A DNA stretch of 64,000 bases, taken from Massariosphaeria phaeospora (taxonomy: Eukaryota > Ascomycota > Dothideomycetes > Pleosporales). A program made the translations under genes and the position numbers. Location of the stretch: contig JAADJZ010000013.1 in NCBI GenBank assembly GCA_011032825.1, forward strand, positions 434,001 to 498,000, written 5' to 3'. The notes beneath the pieces are model-generated. The model was not told the DNA's origin and did not search any database. It saw nothing but the letters and a program-made list of their open reading frames with translations. Numbering within the stretch: the first letter of the stretch is position 1; each line of letters starts with the position of its first letter. This document shows, piece after piece, positions 35,976 to 48,204 of the stretch.

Positions 35976-36114
35976 TTATAGTCGGGGGTTTCAACTCTGT
36001 TATCGGTGTAGTTAAAAACAGGGACCGGCAGACCCGTACTAGCACAGACATCTCTCCACAGAACTGTCCTAGATCCAGGTCAACGCTTACGTACCAGTGA
36101 TTACCCCGGCATTG

Positions 36115-38066
36115 CTACGTAGTCCCATCCTCTACGAACCCATAAAAACTCTCCAGAAACACATTTCCCAATCCTCCATACGCCCCTTCGCCGGCCGCCG
36201 TCTCAAGCTCCGCATCCAGCCAATCCTCAAACAACACCTCATCAAGACCGCCATCCCGCTCCGCGTCAGCTTCCAGCAGCGTCTCCATACCTGCGCTCAC
36301 ATCCTCGATACCCACAGCTCTTTGGAAACACACGCGCACTGAGTTGACCCTCACTTCGCCGTAGTAGGGTATCTTCAGCGCAAAGTATGGACGGCGATCC
36401 CGATCATTCTTCAAGATCTTCCCAGCGCCCACGCTGCGTGACGTAAAGGCCTCGTCTTCGATTGCGAGGAGCTGCTCAAGGATCTGCGGTGCTTTACAGA
36501 CCGGTGGCTTGGTCATGAATGTGGTAACTTGCTCAACCATGGCTCGATCGGGCGATCGCATGTGTGTAAGCACGTTCTGCTGTGAGTGCTCAGACTGCCA
36601 GTGCCGATCGAGATGCAGCAGAAGCAATGTGATTACAGCAATCAACGCGAAAAAGTCTATGAAGTGGTACGCATGCACGGTGGATTTCGAGTCTTGAAGC
36701 ACCAGGTATCGATATAGGATCTCACGACTTGCAGTCGCACAGGCCGCTTTGCTGTATTCATATAACGCTGCATCGGGATTTGAGAAATCAGCTTTGATTA
36801 TGTAAGGGAGATGCGTTTGGTTGATCAAGTTGAAGTGGAAGACTTGGCTGACGAGACGCGTGGTAGCCAGAAACACGTCACGCGGCGAGTCGATTCTGGT
36901 GAGCGCGGGAATGAGCCACCAGCTTGAAGGCAGGGGATATGCCGCGGCTATGATCGATGCGTCGATGATTTGAGTAAGTGGCAACGAGTCCGAGTCGCTT
37001 CCATTCCGGTCCAAGATGCGGGATGCGATAACGCTGTGAGTTCTTCAGTAGCAAAGCCGTTCATAGCCGCTGTGCTAGCATATGCGGTGTCTGTTGAGCC
37101 CTGTGGTATAGCCAGTATAAGACAAAATAGTCGATCTGCGTTGACGATGCGATACCACATGTACGAAGGGTCGAACGCTGGCGCCTTGTCGTCGATTCGA
37201 GGAACCCTTTGGTGAAAGGCGCGATGAAGTCCAAGCAGTTGGGCAACAGCCATCGCTCTTCGCACGGCATTGAAGCCTCTGCGCAGATTTCCGTTATTGG
37301 CGTGGTATGTGGCTTCTAACATCAAACATTCGAGTCCTTCTGCATTGTTCACAATGTTGTCTTTCGTTGTCGCCATATCAATAGCTGCGGAAGCCATCTG
37401 CGCAGCTCTGGCCTTCGATTCGGCTATGCTGGATTCTGACGGACTATACTGTATAAGGCAGGCCATCATGAGCAGTTTCTGTGCGATGAGGACTGGATGG
37501 GCGTTCCGCGCGGGTGGAGTTGCTGCTCGAGCACTTGTCAGTGGCATATCATCGGTCGCAGATAGTGCCAAGTAGTTCCGCGTGAGCGTCTGTTGGAAAA
37601 AATATGGGATGAACCCCTGCGAAGCGCAAAGGAGTCGAGGTTCTTCCTGGGATGGTGAGAACGAATGTAAGGTTTCAGAGAGCGTAGTCGAGCCAGGAGA
37701 TAACGGTATGGGCTCTGGTATCAAACATTTCTCGGTCGAGGGAGTAGTATTGCGCAAGACGCTTGAGTTCGTGTCTGAGACTGTCGAAAGATCGTCTCCC
37801 TGCCTCTTGATCAAAACTTCTAACAACGTCTCAACGCGCCCGAGTCGACGATCAAAGACTCTGGTAGATCCGTTTCGGAGACTTTCCGCAGTAAGATCCT
37901 TGTCCGCTTGACTTATGCAGTCGATGGCCTTTTGGTAACAGCTGATGCAAGCTTCGTGCTGAGATGTCGCGAAAACACACTTGATCTTGCGCCTTTTGCA
38001 TTCCCAGCAGCTGTGAACTCCTTTACGAAGTTTGCGCTTCTTCGATAAAGGTGGCACGATCTCCAT
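36115..38066 (-). pseudogene. Zn2Cys6 fungal-specific transcription factor with one frameshift
   Basis: From ATG 38066 (an upstream in-frame ATG at 38180 exists) the protein opens with a basic stretch and the zinc cluster CWECKRRKIKC...CISCYQKAIDC. It continues through a fungal_trans domain (YMWYRIVNADRLFCLILAIPQGSTDTAYAS). The frame shifts near 37041-37047: upstream it reads MNGFATEEL, and the family continuation VIASRILDRNGSDSD is in another frame. No GT-AG intron could join them. Adding one base gives 1953 nt, 650 codons plus stop. It is either a real inactivating deletion or an assembly indel. The divergent OYE gene next door is a plausible target. Confidence 0.75.
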
Positions 38067-38349
38067 GATGTTTCTTGGAAGTAGGTGCAGAGAACGAGCT
38101 CTTAGGAATATCCGTGTCGGCGGAATGGACGTAGTTGTCAGCCAGCTCTTATGTAGATCCGCATTCTTGTGAATAAACATCCTGTGTAAACGTCAGAACA
38201 GATGATTTCTCCGCCGTGACGGCGATCTTTATGGACCGCTCGTGTTTGAAATCCAGTAAATAAATAAACCCCCGATTCCACATCACCTTATTTTCTAACA
38301 ACTGCTTTTCCTCATCCCCATTCTCATTTCAACAAGGAGTCCAATTGCC
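38067..38349. promoter_or_regulatory. Shared divergent promoter of regulator and OYE gene
   Basis: 283 bp separate the two start codons. The OYE side has an AAATAAATAAAC tract about 80 bp upstream, then a CT-rich leader. Divergent regulator/enzyme pairs with one intergenic region are common in fungal pathway genes. Confidence 0.6.
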
Positions 38350-39595
38350 ATGTCTTATACTACGCCTTCCGCCCAAAACCTACCCGGTAGTGGGCCGAGT
38401 GTCGACTCGATAACCCCAGGACCGCCTAAGCTCTTCCAACCTATTCAGATTCGAGGACTACGACTACCACACCGCATCGTAGTCTCACCGATGGGCATGT
38501 ACAGTGCCACCAATGGCCATCTCAGCGACTTTCACTTGATGCATCTCGGCAACTTCGGTTTCAGGGGAGCGCCTCTAACAGTCGTAGAAGTAACTGCTGT
38601 CCTGGCCAACGGCCGATCATCGCCGCTGGATGTCGGGCTATGGGACGATTGCCACATCGCTGGAATGAAGAAGGTAGTGGACTTCGTACATGGGTTAGAG
38701 GGCGATAAGAAAATCGGGGTACAGCTCGGTCATGCCGGTCGTAAAGGCGGTATGCACGCGATTTACCCTGGCAGTCAGGCCCGGGTCGTCTCAAAAGAGG
38801 AGGGAGGCTGGGAGGATGAAGTCTGGGGCGCCAGCGCTTTTAGGTACTTGCCACACTATGCCATGCCCCAAAAGATGTCGCAGACAGAAATCGGCATGGT
38901 TGTGAATGCGTTTGCGGATTCAGCACATCGAGCTGTGCGAGGATTTGGTAAGCAGTCATTTGAGCTTGAAAATAAGACACTACACGTTACTGACTGCAAG
39001 TTAGACCTGATCGAAGTCCATGCTGCACATGGATACCTTCTGAGTTCGTTCTTGTCACCGTATTCAAACCTTCGCACCGATTCCTACAGTGGCACCTTCG
39101 AAAACCGCATCCGATTTTTGGTCGAAGTCGTCAAGGCAATCCGGTTGCGCATCCCAGCTTTCTATTCGCATCTCCGCTACCGATTGGATGGAACATACCG
39201 ATTCACCACAGTGGACGGTACAAGATTCGGTCCGCCTCGCCCTTGTTCTGGATGATATAGGGGTTGATCTGATCGACGTGTCATCCGCTGCCAATGATCC
39301 ACTCCAGAGGACTCCGATGGACGACGCCTACTACCAAGTGAAATTGGCAGACGATATAAAGAAACGGTTGGAAAAGGAAGGAAAGAGTATGGTCGTTGCA
39401 GCTGTAGGCAAAATTGACAATGTGGGGATGGCAACAAAGGTGGTAGGCGAAGGAAAAGCAGACCTTGTATTTGTGGGAAGGGAATTCCTGAGAGATCCAA
39501 GCCTGGTTTTGACGTGGGCGGGTCAGCTGGGTCTGGAGAAGGAATGGCACAAGCAGTATCTAGGACTTGGAAACAAGCCTATGGGCATTGTTTGA
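38350..39595 (+). pseudogene. Old-yellow-enzyme family NADH:flavin oxidoreductase (YqjM type) with one frameshift
   Basis: Exon 1 is 38350-38947. The intron is 38948-39004; this acceptor, not 39000, restores GFDLIEVHAAHGYLL. Exon 2 is 39005-39595. The FMN barrel is clear: LPHRIVVSPMGMYSA, QLGHAGRKGG, EVHAAHGYLLSSFLSPYSN, RISATDWMEH and DLVFVGREFLRDPS. Near 39151-39160 the frame changes between KAIRLRIPA and LSIRISATDW. The distance is too short for an intron, and the exon sum is 1189 nt, one more than a multiple of three. It is therefore pseudogenised or an assembly indel. Known: OYE enzymes reduce activated C=C bonds of unsaturated carbonyls. Confidence 0.8.
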
Positions 39596-40416
39596 AGTTG
39601 CATGGTCGATGCTAGCTAGATAGACCTCACTCGGTCTGGCAGAACCCAGTGCGACAGGACGGATACAATAGGTATCTTTCACGATATAGTTCGTCCCTAC
39701 AAATCGTGCCAGAACGAGCGGCGTTGTGGGGCGGAACACCGAGATGCTTCGCGATGACAATTGGGTGTTGTTCGACGAGGGCGAGCTGACGATGTGACGA
39801 GGTGACAAGCTTGGAAGTTAGAAGAAATCTTACCTGCAGGGTAACGTTAACGTTAGCTTATCGATAACACTAGCTTGGCACGCCCTCGGCATCGGCACTT
39901 CGACGCCACGACGCGACGCAACCTTGGGAGTGTGTCGAGTACAACATCGGAACATTGCCCACATCACACCGCCACGAATACCATGAGTTACCTCATCAAA
40001 CTGTGAGACACGAGCGACACATCAGCCTCAAGATGATCGACACCTTGATGTGGGACGCCAGAACCTTCTCCAGCCTCTTAGGAACTCACTCAACGTCATG
40101 TCCAGGTTTATCATTTACTCCGTACAACGAAAATACACTGGAGGGCTTTACGAAGTTCTCACCGGCACTTCCGACATGCGGTACAATTAGCTTAGCGTGT
40201 ATCGTTGACGATCGGGGATTTGATTTGGGTAAACAACGCTGCTAGGACATGGCGACTTCCTATAGCCGGAAGAAATAATGCCGCTAATATAGTCACATTC
40301 GAACAAACAGGGGCTGTGCCTGATTCAATCAATGTCTGCAATCCTCTTCTTCTGCACCGACACGTTTCCGACAGGACCTCTCCATCTGCATCTTTTGGGT
40401 TGGCGAGAAATGTAAG
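39596..40416. other. Intergenic, no gene supported
   Basis: 821 bp between OYE and the lyase. A plus-strand frame at 39955-40245 has no recognisable sequence. It is presumed to include the lyase promoter. Confidence 0.45.
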
Positions 40417-42147
40417 ATGGGACTCCTTACTCTTGTTGTAACTGCTTTGGCACTTACTCGGGGAGCATCTGCTGCCTTTGGCCTTACTTCCACGAGCACG
40501 CGGTTCAAAGTAGACACCGACGGTGGGTTAGTCTTCGAAGTGAACAGGTACTCTACTCGTCGAGCACCTCGGACCCTCGATTAACGGTTGATTAGGTCGA
40601 ATGGGGATATAACAAGCCTGAAATATAATGGCATCGAGTATCAGGGCACAGGGAAAGCAAGCGCTATCAACTCCGGCCTCGGCACCTCCACGGTTACCGG
40701 CGAGACGATTAACGGCTATGTGAAGATTACGGTCAAGGCAAGCTCTCTGCCGTTGACCCACTACTTCGTGGCGAAGCCGAAAGAACCAACTATCTACATG
40801 GCGACGTACATTACAGGAGAGATCGATCCGGGAGAACTCCGCTGGCTAGCAAGGCTGAGGACGTCTGAGTTGCCGACTGGTGTGCACGGAGATGCTGGCG
40901 ATACCCGTGGCTGCGAAGCCTTTGAAGGGAAAGACACTTTTAAGTGTGCCAACGGTCGGACAAGCTGTAAGATGTACACATCCGATCGCTTCATCGACGA
41001 CAAGGTGCACTGTGTGTCAGGATCAGTAAGAAACGCTCGGCTACTATCTGTTCCAGAAACTGACGCTTTTCAGAAAGCTTCCGTATGCATGGTAATGCCC
41101 GGTGTTGCCTACGAGTCGTCCGCTAGTGGGCCTTTCATGCGCGACATCAATAGCCAAACTGGCAGCAGTGATCAAGAACTGTACTGGTACATGAACAGTG
41201 GACATGTACGTACTGAGCCATGGCGTTTCGGTCTTCAAGGACCATACGCGATGGCGTTCACGGCAGCGGGAGCCAAGCCGTCCGAAAACCTCGATACCGG
41301 CTTCTTTGGTGGTCTGAGCATACAGGGGTACGTTGCCTCCAATGGTCGAGGCTCTGTTTCCGGCGCTACTAGTGGAGTACCCGAGCAATTCGAGACCGTC
41401 GTCCATTGGCACAATACTGCTGCACAGTACTGGACCAAAGCCAACAATGGCACATACAAGTCGCCCCTCATGAAGCCGGGAACGTATAGCATGAAACTCT
41501 ACAAGCAGGAGTTCCTCGTCGCGAACGATACTGTAACCATCACTGCGGGTCAAACGACGAGCAAAGATATCGCTTCAAAAGAGCCGAGTACTCCTGCTAT
41601 CTGGCGCATCGGCAACTTTGACGGGCAACCTCGCGACCTGAAGAATGGTGACAAGATTGAAAGAATGCATCCGTCGGACTCCCGCATGGGTACCTGGGGT
41701 GGATCATTTACTGTCGGCACGTCCTCTGCCAAAGACTTCCCAATGGCTTTGTGGTCGAAAGAGGGTGGTACAGCGACAGTCACCTTCACATTGACTCAGG
41801 CGCAGGTTAAAGCGCATGTGCTACGAATTGGCACTACTCTTTCATTCAAGGGCGGACGGCCGTCCGTCAAGATTGGTAGCTGGACGGGAGCTGATCCTGG
41901 CGCACCAGTAAGCAACATATATATCACGCATGTGAACAAGCAGCTAACGATTGTGCAGAAGCTGATCGATTCTCGGGGGCTCACTCGAGGAGCTTATCGC
42001 GGCTGGGGTGACGTGTATACCTGGAACGTACCTGCGAGTGCTTTCAAGGCCGGTTCGAATACGCTGACTGTGGGCGTATATGGGAGTGGGGATGCGAGTT
42101 GGTTGAGTGCGAACTACATTGTTGATGCGTTGGAGCTTCAGGACTGA
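40417..42147 (+). CDS. Rhamnogalacturonan lyase, polysaccharide lyase family 4
   Basis: Exons 40417-40547 and 40596-42147 (48-nt intron ending GATTAG) give 560 residues. A signal peptide (LLTLVVTALALTRGASA) leads into the lyase N-terminal domain (AFGLTSTSTRFKVDTDGGLVF). This is followed by the fibronectin-like and carbohydrate-binding C-terminal domains (VLRIGTTLSFKGGRPSVKIG, WLSANYIVDALELQD). The length and layout match RglA-type PL4 enzymes. Known: these cleave the rhamnose-galacturonate backbone of pectin rhamnogalacturonan I outside the cell. This supports a plant-associated lifestyle. Confidence 0.92.
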
Positions 42148-42542
42148 TTGTGACAGATCGTGAGTATGATTTGTCTTTGTTGTGTAATCTTGTTTCATCA
42201 TACTCATCGAATACCTTTATGAATTTTCCGATGTCCAGTGGACCTGCCCAGGTGCCCATTATCCAATGCCTCACATGACATAGCTATCCACTCGGTCTCG
42301 ATGACTCCCAACTGAAGCTCGCTCGACCAGAGCTTACTCGATCGCGAATGCAACGCCCCAATCTTTATTGCCACACATCCATGACGCGTTCGAATATACA
42401 TACGGGTTGCTGCAGGTCGTCCCCGCGCCAAGGTTTCACAATTATTTGCTACTTGTTCTCGTACCACCCAAGCACACTTAGGCTTAGCGATCCCTCAAAA
42501 GATTCTCACTGTGTACGCCTCGCCAACCGGCGCTCATCAAGC
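42148..42542. other. Intergenic, no gene seen
   Basis: 395 bp between the lyase stop codon and the next gene. Nothing specific recognised. Confidence 0.5.
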
Positions 42543-43264
42543 ATGGCAGTACAGCCAGACTCTTCATTTCCGTTCCGCAAACTCCCTAAAGAGATCCGCA
42601 TCATGGTCTACGAGCACTACTACGTACAAGGAAGCATCTAGAGCTTTCCATGTCTCCAACGGAAACCCTCTCTCCTGGTCATACAACGCTTGTCCTCAGC
42701 TCCACCGCGACGGCGATCCTCGCCACCTGTCGCGAAATCCACGAAGAAGCAAAGCCCTTCGTTGCGAAATCTATCAATGATTGGGTGGTAGCTGGCGGTA
42801 TCAAGATCACGTTAAAACCTGCATTTGATCACTATCTGAGCCTGGCGATTACCGTCTCTGCTTTCCTAGAGCTATACGACGTCAGAATCTATCACAACCG
42901 ACCCGCTGCGTCAACCAAAGAACAAGGATGCGTAGGAGAGAGATACCACTTTTCCCTACACTCCAGATTCACTGCTGTCGAGGAGAAGGCTGCCATGGAC
43001 AAGTGTACCGCAATCCTCGAGCGCCAGCAATCCAAATGCATCCAGTTCACCATGCGCATACCTCGAAAAATGAGGGAACATACGGCTGCTGTAATTGCGA
43101 AGGGAACGGTTGATCTTCGAAACACTTGCATGCACTGCGACAGTCTTGCACAGGAGACCGTGCCGTTGGCTGAAGCGGATCGACACCTGCATAATCACGA
43201 TCATCCCGGATTGGACATTAGGCTCCTCCGGCCGGATGAATGGAGGAGAGACAGGATACTATGA
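42543..43264 (+). pseudogene. 2EXR/F-box-like hypothetical protein with probable frameshift
   Basis: ATG 42543 opens FPFRKLPKEIRIMVYEHYYVQ, the F-box-like start typical of the fungal 2EXR group (F..LP.E.R..IY). This frame stops at 42639, but the continuation is open in another frame through 43264, with ILATCREIHEEAKPFVAKS typical of the same group. No intron fits the few bases between. Either the gene carries a small indel near 42632-42640, or a shorter protein starts at ATG 42650. Function of this group is unknown. Confidence 0.55.
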
Positions 43265-46201
43265 GCGAGCTCTTTCGCGCAGACACTGTCAGTGTGGCGA
43301 CGCATGTCGAGAGGGTGATTCAAGGGAAACAGAGAATATCAGTGGTAGTCTTCTACCTAGCTACTATTCACACATCCATATCTGCGCATACACCGTCGAT
43401 TCTACGCCTGAAGCTAGCCGTCACTCTAGTAAATTAAAGGCCCTTCATCCTTTCTCTCTTTCTTTCAGGCTGATTCTCTACGCGATCTTGCTACCTGATC
43501 ACACTAAAATAAGGGTTTACGAGCAAATACATGCAGCCGTTCTTGCGTGCTTGAGAAAAAGAAGCGTGTTTTTTGTAAGACTTCGGCTATACGAAACCAA
43601 AAAGGTCTTTTCCATGGTAGATGAGAGCTAGCAACTGGAAGCCTTTATTTCTATCTACTTTTGAAATGCAAATCACTCAGACTATGGAGCAACCTAATGT
43701 ACGAAGCTACATTTCAAAAAGAATTTCAAACATCAATGGCTATTCCACCCAGGCACTCAGCACATTTCTCTAGGTGGTATAATAGAGCCCCCGCCGAAGC
43801 TCCACTAAGACCTCTCTACTACATAGCACTCCTCTGCATAACTAAAACTATGAGGTTCGAGCCTCGAAGTACTTAAATTTATCAAATAAAAGCATCGGCA
43901 GAACAAGACATGCCCTGCCCTGTGGACAGAACTGAAAATCTTCCGCAAAACTGCCATGTCCGGAAACCAAAATACTCCGCACGATTAAATGTCCGGCCCT
44001 GCAGTCTCAAGCTTACACTTCTACTTGCTTGCAACTAAAACCGTGTTCGATATTACTCATGTCTGGGTTCGCAAGCCGCGAAGTGTATTTTACATGCTCA
44101 AGACGGTAGAAAACATTTACGGAACACTCCCTGTGTCTGGAGAAGGACAAAAGTCTGGTCGAGAAAGCAATGTCTGCTACTGCGGATCCCGAAGTACTTG
44201 TTGATAGTCAGAACGCAAATAGAGGGAATACATGATGGGATCCGCTAGTGAAAGACCCCGATATCGGGGAAAATCCGAGCAGAATTGAATGCATGAAAAG
44301 CCTTATGAAGCAGCTCGTCTTCTTTCTCATTCTTAAGACCAAATACCTCTAGAAGAAAACCAAGTCTAGAGCCAGTAGTTCCAAACGGTCGAATGTTTCC
44401 AAACATGTCTGGCTCTCTTCCTCCGAAAACACGCACTCCCGCTCTTTCATGTCTCAAAACAATAAAAGACTCTGCTTGCAAAGATATGTGTGGTAAACAT
44501 TCAAGCCAAAAGCCTATACCGCCATCTAGCGAACGAATCCCTAGAACGATAAAGACATGTATTTTACCACGTATGAAGTCCTGTAAGAGAAACACAAAAA
44601 TGTATGTCCAGCGGAGCACACTTTGAAGCAACGTCCGCATGATCCGAAAATAATCGACCGCATCGAGGCATGTACGGCGCGAGACGAAATTTCGAACAGG
44701 CCTATTCATGTTCTGGAATCGTCAGTATGCTTGGAGTGAAAAGATCAAAATCTCCAGGATGTCAGTTCATGTCCGACGCTGCGGACCTCGAAAAACTACC
44801 TAGCCACCCCGAACCAACCCAATATACAGCCTATGTCCAGAGAGACCTGAAAAATTATACGAATGCCATGTCATGTCTGGCTCTCCGTCGCTCGCGAAGC
44901 CTTCTCCCTCTCTTCGCGTCTGCACCTGCAGAAAATCATCCCATCAGTCTACATGTCTGGCGAGGTTAAGATACTCGAAATATGCATGCATATCCTGTCC
45001 TGCGTGTGTCAGACGACGCGCAACGACCACCAAAACCCACGACCGATGAACCGATGTCTAGCCCTCGGATCTCCTAGCGCATCTACACCTGCTGCCAAAT
45101 CCAAAAAAAAGATGCCGCGTTTTTTCATGTCCGGAAAGATCCAAAACCTCGAGTTCCTTTACCATGGCGCGTTCTGCCCGTCTAGAACCACGCAGCTCAA
45201 CTCATGACGCTGCAAAATGCGAAAGTGGAAAATGCCATGGCTTGAGAAAAAAATCCTTCCAATACCACCACTGATGATGGCGCTGCGTTTCTCAAAAATC
45301 CAGACACTCTACGTACATGTCCAACAACGGAAGTAAAAGTCCGGTTATAATTTTGACATGACTCACCTGATGTTGGCCAAAAGACCTCATAGCTCCTCTC
45401 ATGATCCAATCGAGGATCATACGATAGATTCTATACAATGCCCAGCAGGGTCAAACCCAAGAGTGACATACTTCGTTCCCGACGCGCACCTAGGCGAATC
45501 CAGGTACCCAGACCCATTCTTGCGTAGAAGAGGTCGATACGAGTAAACCATCCGGGCCGATGATGGTGAAAGCGCAGAATACTGGAGGAATGTGTTGTGT
45601 GCTGCGGGTCTCGGAAAAAAAATTTGTTTCCCATTTAACCATGTGGGATGTGTGCGGATACCGAATATTCACGTCAACGATTTCATGTGAGACGTCGCGG
45701 GATTTCGGAGCCCTCTCCCAAGAACAAGGCAGCTCTCAAAACAATGAGCATCGTAGGAATCACGCATGTGCGACTTGCGGACTGGACTGGGGACACTAAA
45801 GAATTCATGGTATTCCACGCATGTCTTGTCCCGCCTCGCTTTCGCGACTCGGGTCTATGTTCATGCGTCTTCAATATATTGATAAATGCACTCTCAGAAT
45901 AATGATGTGGGAGGAAAGACTGTGGGAATAACAGTTGGAAGGTGGGTGGAAAGAGAATAAATGGGAGGAGGACATGATGCGTGGTGGGTTTCTTCTCTTC
46001 GGAAAGTCTAAATTCAGGCTCGAAGTGAACATGGAGAGTAGTGCAAAGATAGCCGCAAGGTTGAGGGTTGGGGATTCATAGACGGTGGTGGTGATGCTCA
46101 TCAACGTCATGATCTGATGGACCCTTCATCAAAAGAGATTCTTGGTGAAAGCTCTCAAGCATAGCAGTGTATCGCTAAGATTGCGTCGTGCAACATGCAA
46201 G
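43265..46201. other. Gene-free 2.9 kb region
   Basis: It holds the ATGTC(C/T)GG array and many short frames, the longest being 154 codons on the minus strand at 44245-44709. No domain, signal peptide or splice model was found. No transposon ends were recognised. Confidence 0.5.
43940..45330. repeat. Dispersed degenerate repeats built on ATGTC(C/T)GG
   Basis: The word ATGTCCGG or ATGTCTGG occurs at 43956, 43989, 44059, 44405, 44873, 44953 and 45127. Near-matches occur at 44133, 44769, 44833, 44868, 45054 and 45319. All are on the plus strand. Several are followed 35-45 nt later by another CATG. The stretches after 44953 and 45127 can be aligned by eye (GGCGAGGTTAAGATACTCGA against GGAAAGATCCAAAACCTCGA), a spacing of 174 bp. 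The units look like an old, diverged tandem array. Confidence 0.55.
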
Positions 46202-46785
46202 CTATTCGGCCAACTTCAATAGCTCCTCACCCTCAGCCCTCAATCCAACCCATTCATCCTTCTTCTTCGCGCCCAGACTAGCATAAAACTCCAAGCTCGG
46301 GTTGTTCCACGCCAGACAGCTCCATTCTAGTCTCTTGCCGCCAATGCGCACAACCTCCTTCGCGCACGCCTTGATGAGCGTCTTACCATAGCCCCGCTTC
46401 CTGTACGCCGGCTGCACGAACAGATCTTCGAGGTATACGCCCGGCACGCCGGTCCAGGTGCTGTAGTTGTAGAAGTAGAGCGCCATGCCGCAGATGTCGC
46501 CTTCGGGGGCTGTCAGGAGGAATGTCTTCGCGTAGCCGGGGGTGAAGTTATCGGGCGCGCTCGAGTCGGCGTGCGACAGCGTCTTCGTGAGCAGCTCTTC
46601 GGTGGCGTGGACGGAGGAAGACGACTTTTCGTACAGAGCGAGCTCGTGTATCAGGCTGAGAATCGTGGGTACATCTGGGACGGTCAGTGTTCATGATGCC
46701 AGACGATTCCGTCGACAGGCGACGATTGGCGAGATGAGGCACCTTCGCGGGTCGCGTGGCGGATCGTCGCACCGTCTGAAGCCAT
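46202..46785 (-). CDS. GNAT N-acetyltransferase, diamine/polyamine acetyltransferase-like
   Basis: Exons 46785-46743 and 46674-46202 (68-nt intron) give 171 residues. The N-terminus IRHATREDVPTILSLIHELALYEK and the acetyl-CoA loop YLEDLFVQPAYRKRGYGKTLI are characteristic of the SSAT/thialysine acetyltransferase branch of GNAT. The C-terminal WNNPSLEFYASLGA helix is also typical. Known: these enzymes transfer acetyl groups from acetyl-CoA to polyamines or related amines in the cytosol. The exact substrate cannot be read from the sequence. Confidence 0.9.
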
Positions 46786-47022
46786 GTTGGAGAAACAGGA
46801 CGCTGCAAGAGTGTTGAAGCGCTGCGAAGTGGGAGACAACGCGCCTCCCACATGGCGCGGATTAAGTCATGTTCCTGCCAAGTTCCGATTGGCGGCACAA
46901 TGCCGACTAGTCCGGAATGCCGACACGAACTTGTTCCACAGCTCGTTTCGCGAGTAAACGGGCCTCGATGTTTCGCTCCTCGGCGTGAGTTCTGAACATA
47001 CTAGTAGCAGAACAGTTGCATA

Positions 47023-48204
47023 TCATGCCGGCATCCGGCCGCGTAGGTCGACACCGGCGAAGAGAGCGCCATCAGTAGGAGCAAGATATATCCGAGGGCT
47101 GATCTCCTTTGGTGGACTTCCCCAGGTAATTATCCATGTCGCGCTCTGCTCATCCCAGTCCAGCTTGCAGCAGTAATTGAAGATCTTCGAGTACAGGCGC
47201 CGCATGAAGCGCACATTCACCGTGTGCGGTCGCTGGGGCCCAATCGGCCTGTCCGCCTTGCTGGGCTTGTCGAGAGCGAGTGCGTCTTGTAACAGAGTTG
47301 TGAGGCGAGCCTCGTCGGGGACAGGTTGCGGGTCAAGCTCGGTGGCAGGTGTACGGCGGCGAGCAAAGTCGATACGCTTCGTGCCGTTGGTCATGGCCTC
47401 CAGATCAAGCCACTCCTGGTCAGGCAGCGGTGGGAGGAGCCTCGTCATGACATCGGCGTACCATCGCCGGACGATATTGCGAGCTCGCTTGACCGGCATG
47501 GGGCGCATCCACACGTTGTGGATGGGCATCTTGAGGTGGTCGCGCTTCAACGGTCTGCTGATGGCGATGCTCCTTTTGACCTGTGATTTGAGAACAAGCT
47601 TGAGCCTGCCAAAGCGAGGCGCGACTTCGATGGCGTTCTCGGTCTCGGAGAGCTTGCGTGGTGCACTGAAGACGGAGAGGAAGCGTTCGTTGCAGTGGTA
47701 CAGTCTCTGCAGCGGGCCCAGCTCCGGCGGGGGGGCTACGACGCCGTCGCCGCCGGGCACGACATCTGGCTTCAGGAACTGGTTCATGAGGGCGTACTTT
47801 CTCTTGCCCAGGCGGCCGTATGCCAAGAGCAGCACCTTCTGCAGACACGGCAGCTCGCCCTGGTTGGCGCGCCGCAGGTAGTTGAGGCTCTTCTGCGCCG
47901 TCTTCTGCGTGGCACGCGTGCGGGCGGTGATGGCGGACAGGTGCCGTCGCCGGTGTCTGTCGACTCTGGCTGCATTCTGGTTCTGGCTGGGCTGGTAGGC
48001 GCGGAAGCGGTGGACGACGTGGCGGGTGAAGTACTGGCGGGCGGTGCGGTCGGGCAGGTACGTGGTTTCGCGGAGCAGGGCGCGCAGCAGGTGGATGGAC
48101 TTGAGCTTCGACACGCTGGCCGGCGGCGACGGCACCGAGGGCGGCATCCAGAGCGTCCGGACGGATGATTGAAGCAGCTGGAGTGGTGGCCAATTCATTT
48201 CCAT
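47023..48204 (-). CDS. LYR-motif-like protein, probably mitochondrial
   Basis: Long intronless frame ending at 47023. ATGs at 48198, 48204 and 48273 are possible starts, and 48204 is used here (393 residues). The N-terminal part SIHLLRALLRETTYLPDRTARQYFTRHVVHRFRAY fits the LYR/complex-1 domain. It is followed by very basic stretches (HRRRHLSAITARTRATQK). Known: LYR proteins are adaptors that bind acyl-ACP in assembly of respiratory complexes, iron-sulphur proteins or the mitoribosome. The long C-terminal half (PIGPQRPHTVNVRFMRRLY, DWDEQSATWIITWG) is conserved-looking but not recognised. Confidence 0.72.
   Translation of the reverse strand: MEMNWPPLQLLQSSVRTLWMPPSVPSPPASVSKLKSIHLLRALLRETTYLPDRTARQYFTRHVVHRFRAYQPSQNQNAARVDRHRRRHLSAITARTRATQKTAQKSLNYLRRANQGELPCLQKVLLLAYGRLGKRKYALMNQFLKPDVVPGGDGVVAPPPELGPLQRLYHCNERFLSVFSAPRKLSETENAIEVAPRFGRLKLVLKSQVKRSIAISRPLKRDHLKMPIHNVWMRPMPVKRARNIVRRWYADVMTRLLPPLPDQEWLDLEAMTNGTKRIDFARRRTPATELDPQPVPDEARLTTLLQDALALDKPSKADRPIGPQRPHTVNVRFMRRLYSKIFNYCCKLDWDEQSATWIITWGSPPKEISPRIYLAPTDGALFAGVDLRGRMPA

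Noticed and set aside
43780..43870. tRNA-like B-box word GGTTCGAGCC
   Set aside because: No A-box at the right distance and no acceptor or D-arm pairing; the word forms only a small 4-bp hairpin.
44245..44709. Minus-strand frame of 154 codons in the ATGTC(C/T)GG region
   Set aside because: No homology sense and no signal peptide; it lies within the degenerate repeat array.
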